Part shown: positions 63,963 to 64,000 of the stretch, in pieces
How positions within the stretch are numbered: position 1 is the stretch's first letter
Layout of the letters: the number at the start of each line of letters is the position of its first letter
Source of the DNA: Pseudomonas denitrificans (nom. rej.)
Lineage (GTDB): Bacteria > Pseudomonadota > Gammaproteobacteria > Pseudomonadales > Pseudomonadaceae
DNA length: 64,000 bases
Direction: 5' to 3'
Assembly: GCF_008807415.1 (NCBI RefSeq)
Contig: NZ_CP043626.1
Coordinates: forward strand, 3,038,001-3,102,000
Notes under the pieces: model-generated
The model's database searches: none
Told to the model about the DNA's origin: nothing
The model's input: the letters and a program-made list of their open reading frames with translations, nothing else
Program-made: the position numbers and the translations under genes

Positions 63963-64000
63963 TCAGGCGCTGATGGCCAGCTGGTACGCGGTGAACTTGC
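63963..64000 (-). CDS. C-terminal end of an upstream gene, possibly DUF2797
   Basis: Only the last 12 codons are visible on the minus strand, ending ...KFTAYQLAISA-stop (TGA at 63963-63965). The ending resembles the RKFTxYQLxISA terminus of DUF2797 proteins, which precede pepN in pseudomonads from memory. Too short to be sure. Confidence 0.35.
   Translation of the reverse strand, partial: KFTAYQLAISA

Overview
The window is chromosomal DNA from a high-GC gammaproteobacterium of the Pseudomonas aeruginosa / citronellolis / nitroreducens type. From memory, the gene order follows P. aeruginosa PAO1 PA3023-PA3083 closely: yegS, a carbohydrate kinase/FAD enzyme operon, moeA-moaB-mobA, an OpdQ-like porin, the yqjD-like trio, dgt, rocS2-rocA2, dacB, rlmKL, rmf, pyrD, gdhB, the moxR/Bat operon and pepN. 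No rRNA, integrase, transposase or CRISPR array was seen. Most of the window is core genome with a few accessory or rearranged patches.

Layout. 1-6.5 kb: a leftward operon of an alkyl-DHAP-synthase-like flavoprotein, a GlpD-like dehydrogenase and an FGGY kinase, with a lipid kinase downstream and a divergent AraC regulator. 6.5-9.6 kb: molybdenum cofactor genes (moaB carries an apparent one-base deletion), a small lipoprotein and tRNA-Pro(CGG). 9.6-15.8 kb: a beta-hydroxyacid dehydrogenase, a glutaredoxin-like protein, a TetR/GST pair with a palindromic operator, a periplasmic MBL hydrolase, an OprD-family porin and an ammonium transporter. 16-20 kb: membrane proteins of the YqjD/YqjE/YqjK type, an EAL phosphodiesterase and a dGTPase. 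20-25.7 kb: the RocS2/RocA2 two-component system, an AT-richer 0.8 kb spacer, a stand-alone receiver protein and YggL. 26-34 kb: PBP4, a multidomain diguanylate cyclase, RlmKL, RMF and PyrD. 34-37.4 kb: small hypotheticals, including a divergent Xre / excisionase-like pair. 37.4-50.3 kb: the giant NAD-glutamate dehydrogenase and a six-gene translationally coupled MoxR-DUF58-DUF4381-BatA-BatB/C-BatD operon. 50.3-53.4 kb: hydrolases, an AhpD-like protein and a repeat-rich spacer. 53.5-60.7 kb: an envelope module of an RND/MMPL permease, a YCF48 beta-propeller protein, DUF1329 and DUF1302. 61-64 kb: pepN and the edge of the next gene.

The most interesting signal is the envelope module. Inner-membrane permease, periplasmic propeller, periplasmic DUF1329 and outer-membrane DUF1302 barrel look like parts of one trans-envelope route for a hydrophobic substrate. 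The DUF1302-DUF1329 unit is preceded by a textbook sigma-54 -24/-12 element, with a perfect 10-bp inverted repeat about 95-125 bp further upstream that looks like an enhancer-binding-protein site. The YCF48-permease unit has its own sigma-70-like promoter. A second theme is signalling: RocS2/RocA2, a lone receiver resembling the receiver of RocR, an EAL protein and a diguanylate cyclase all lie within 13 kb.
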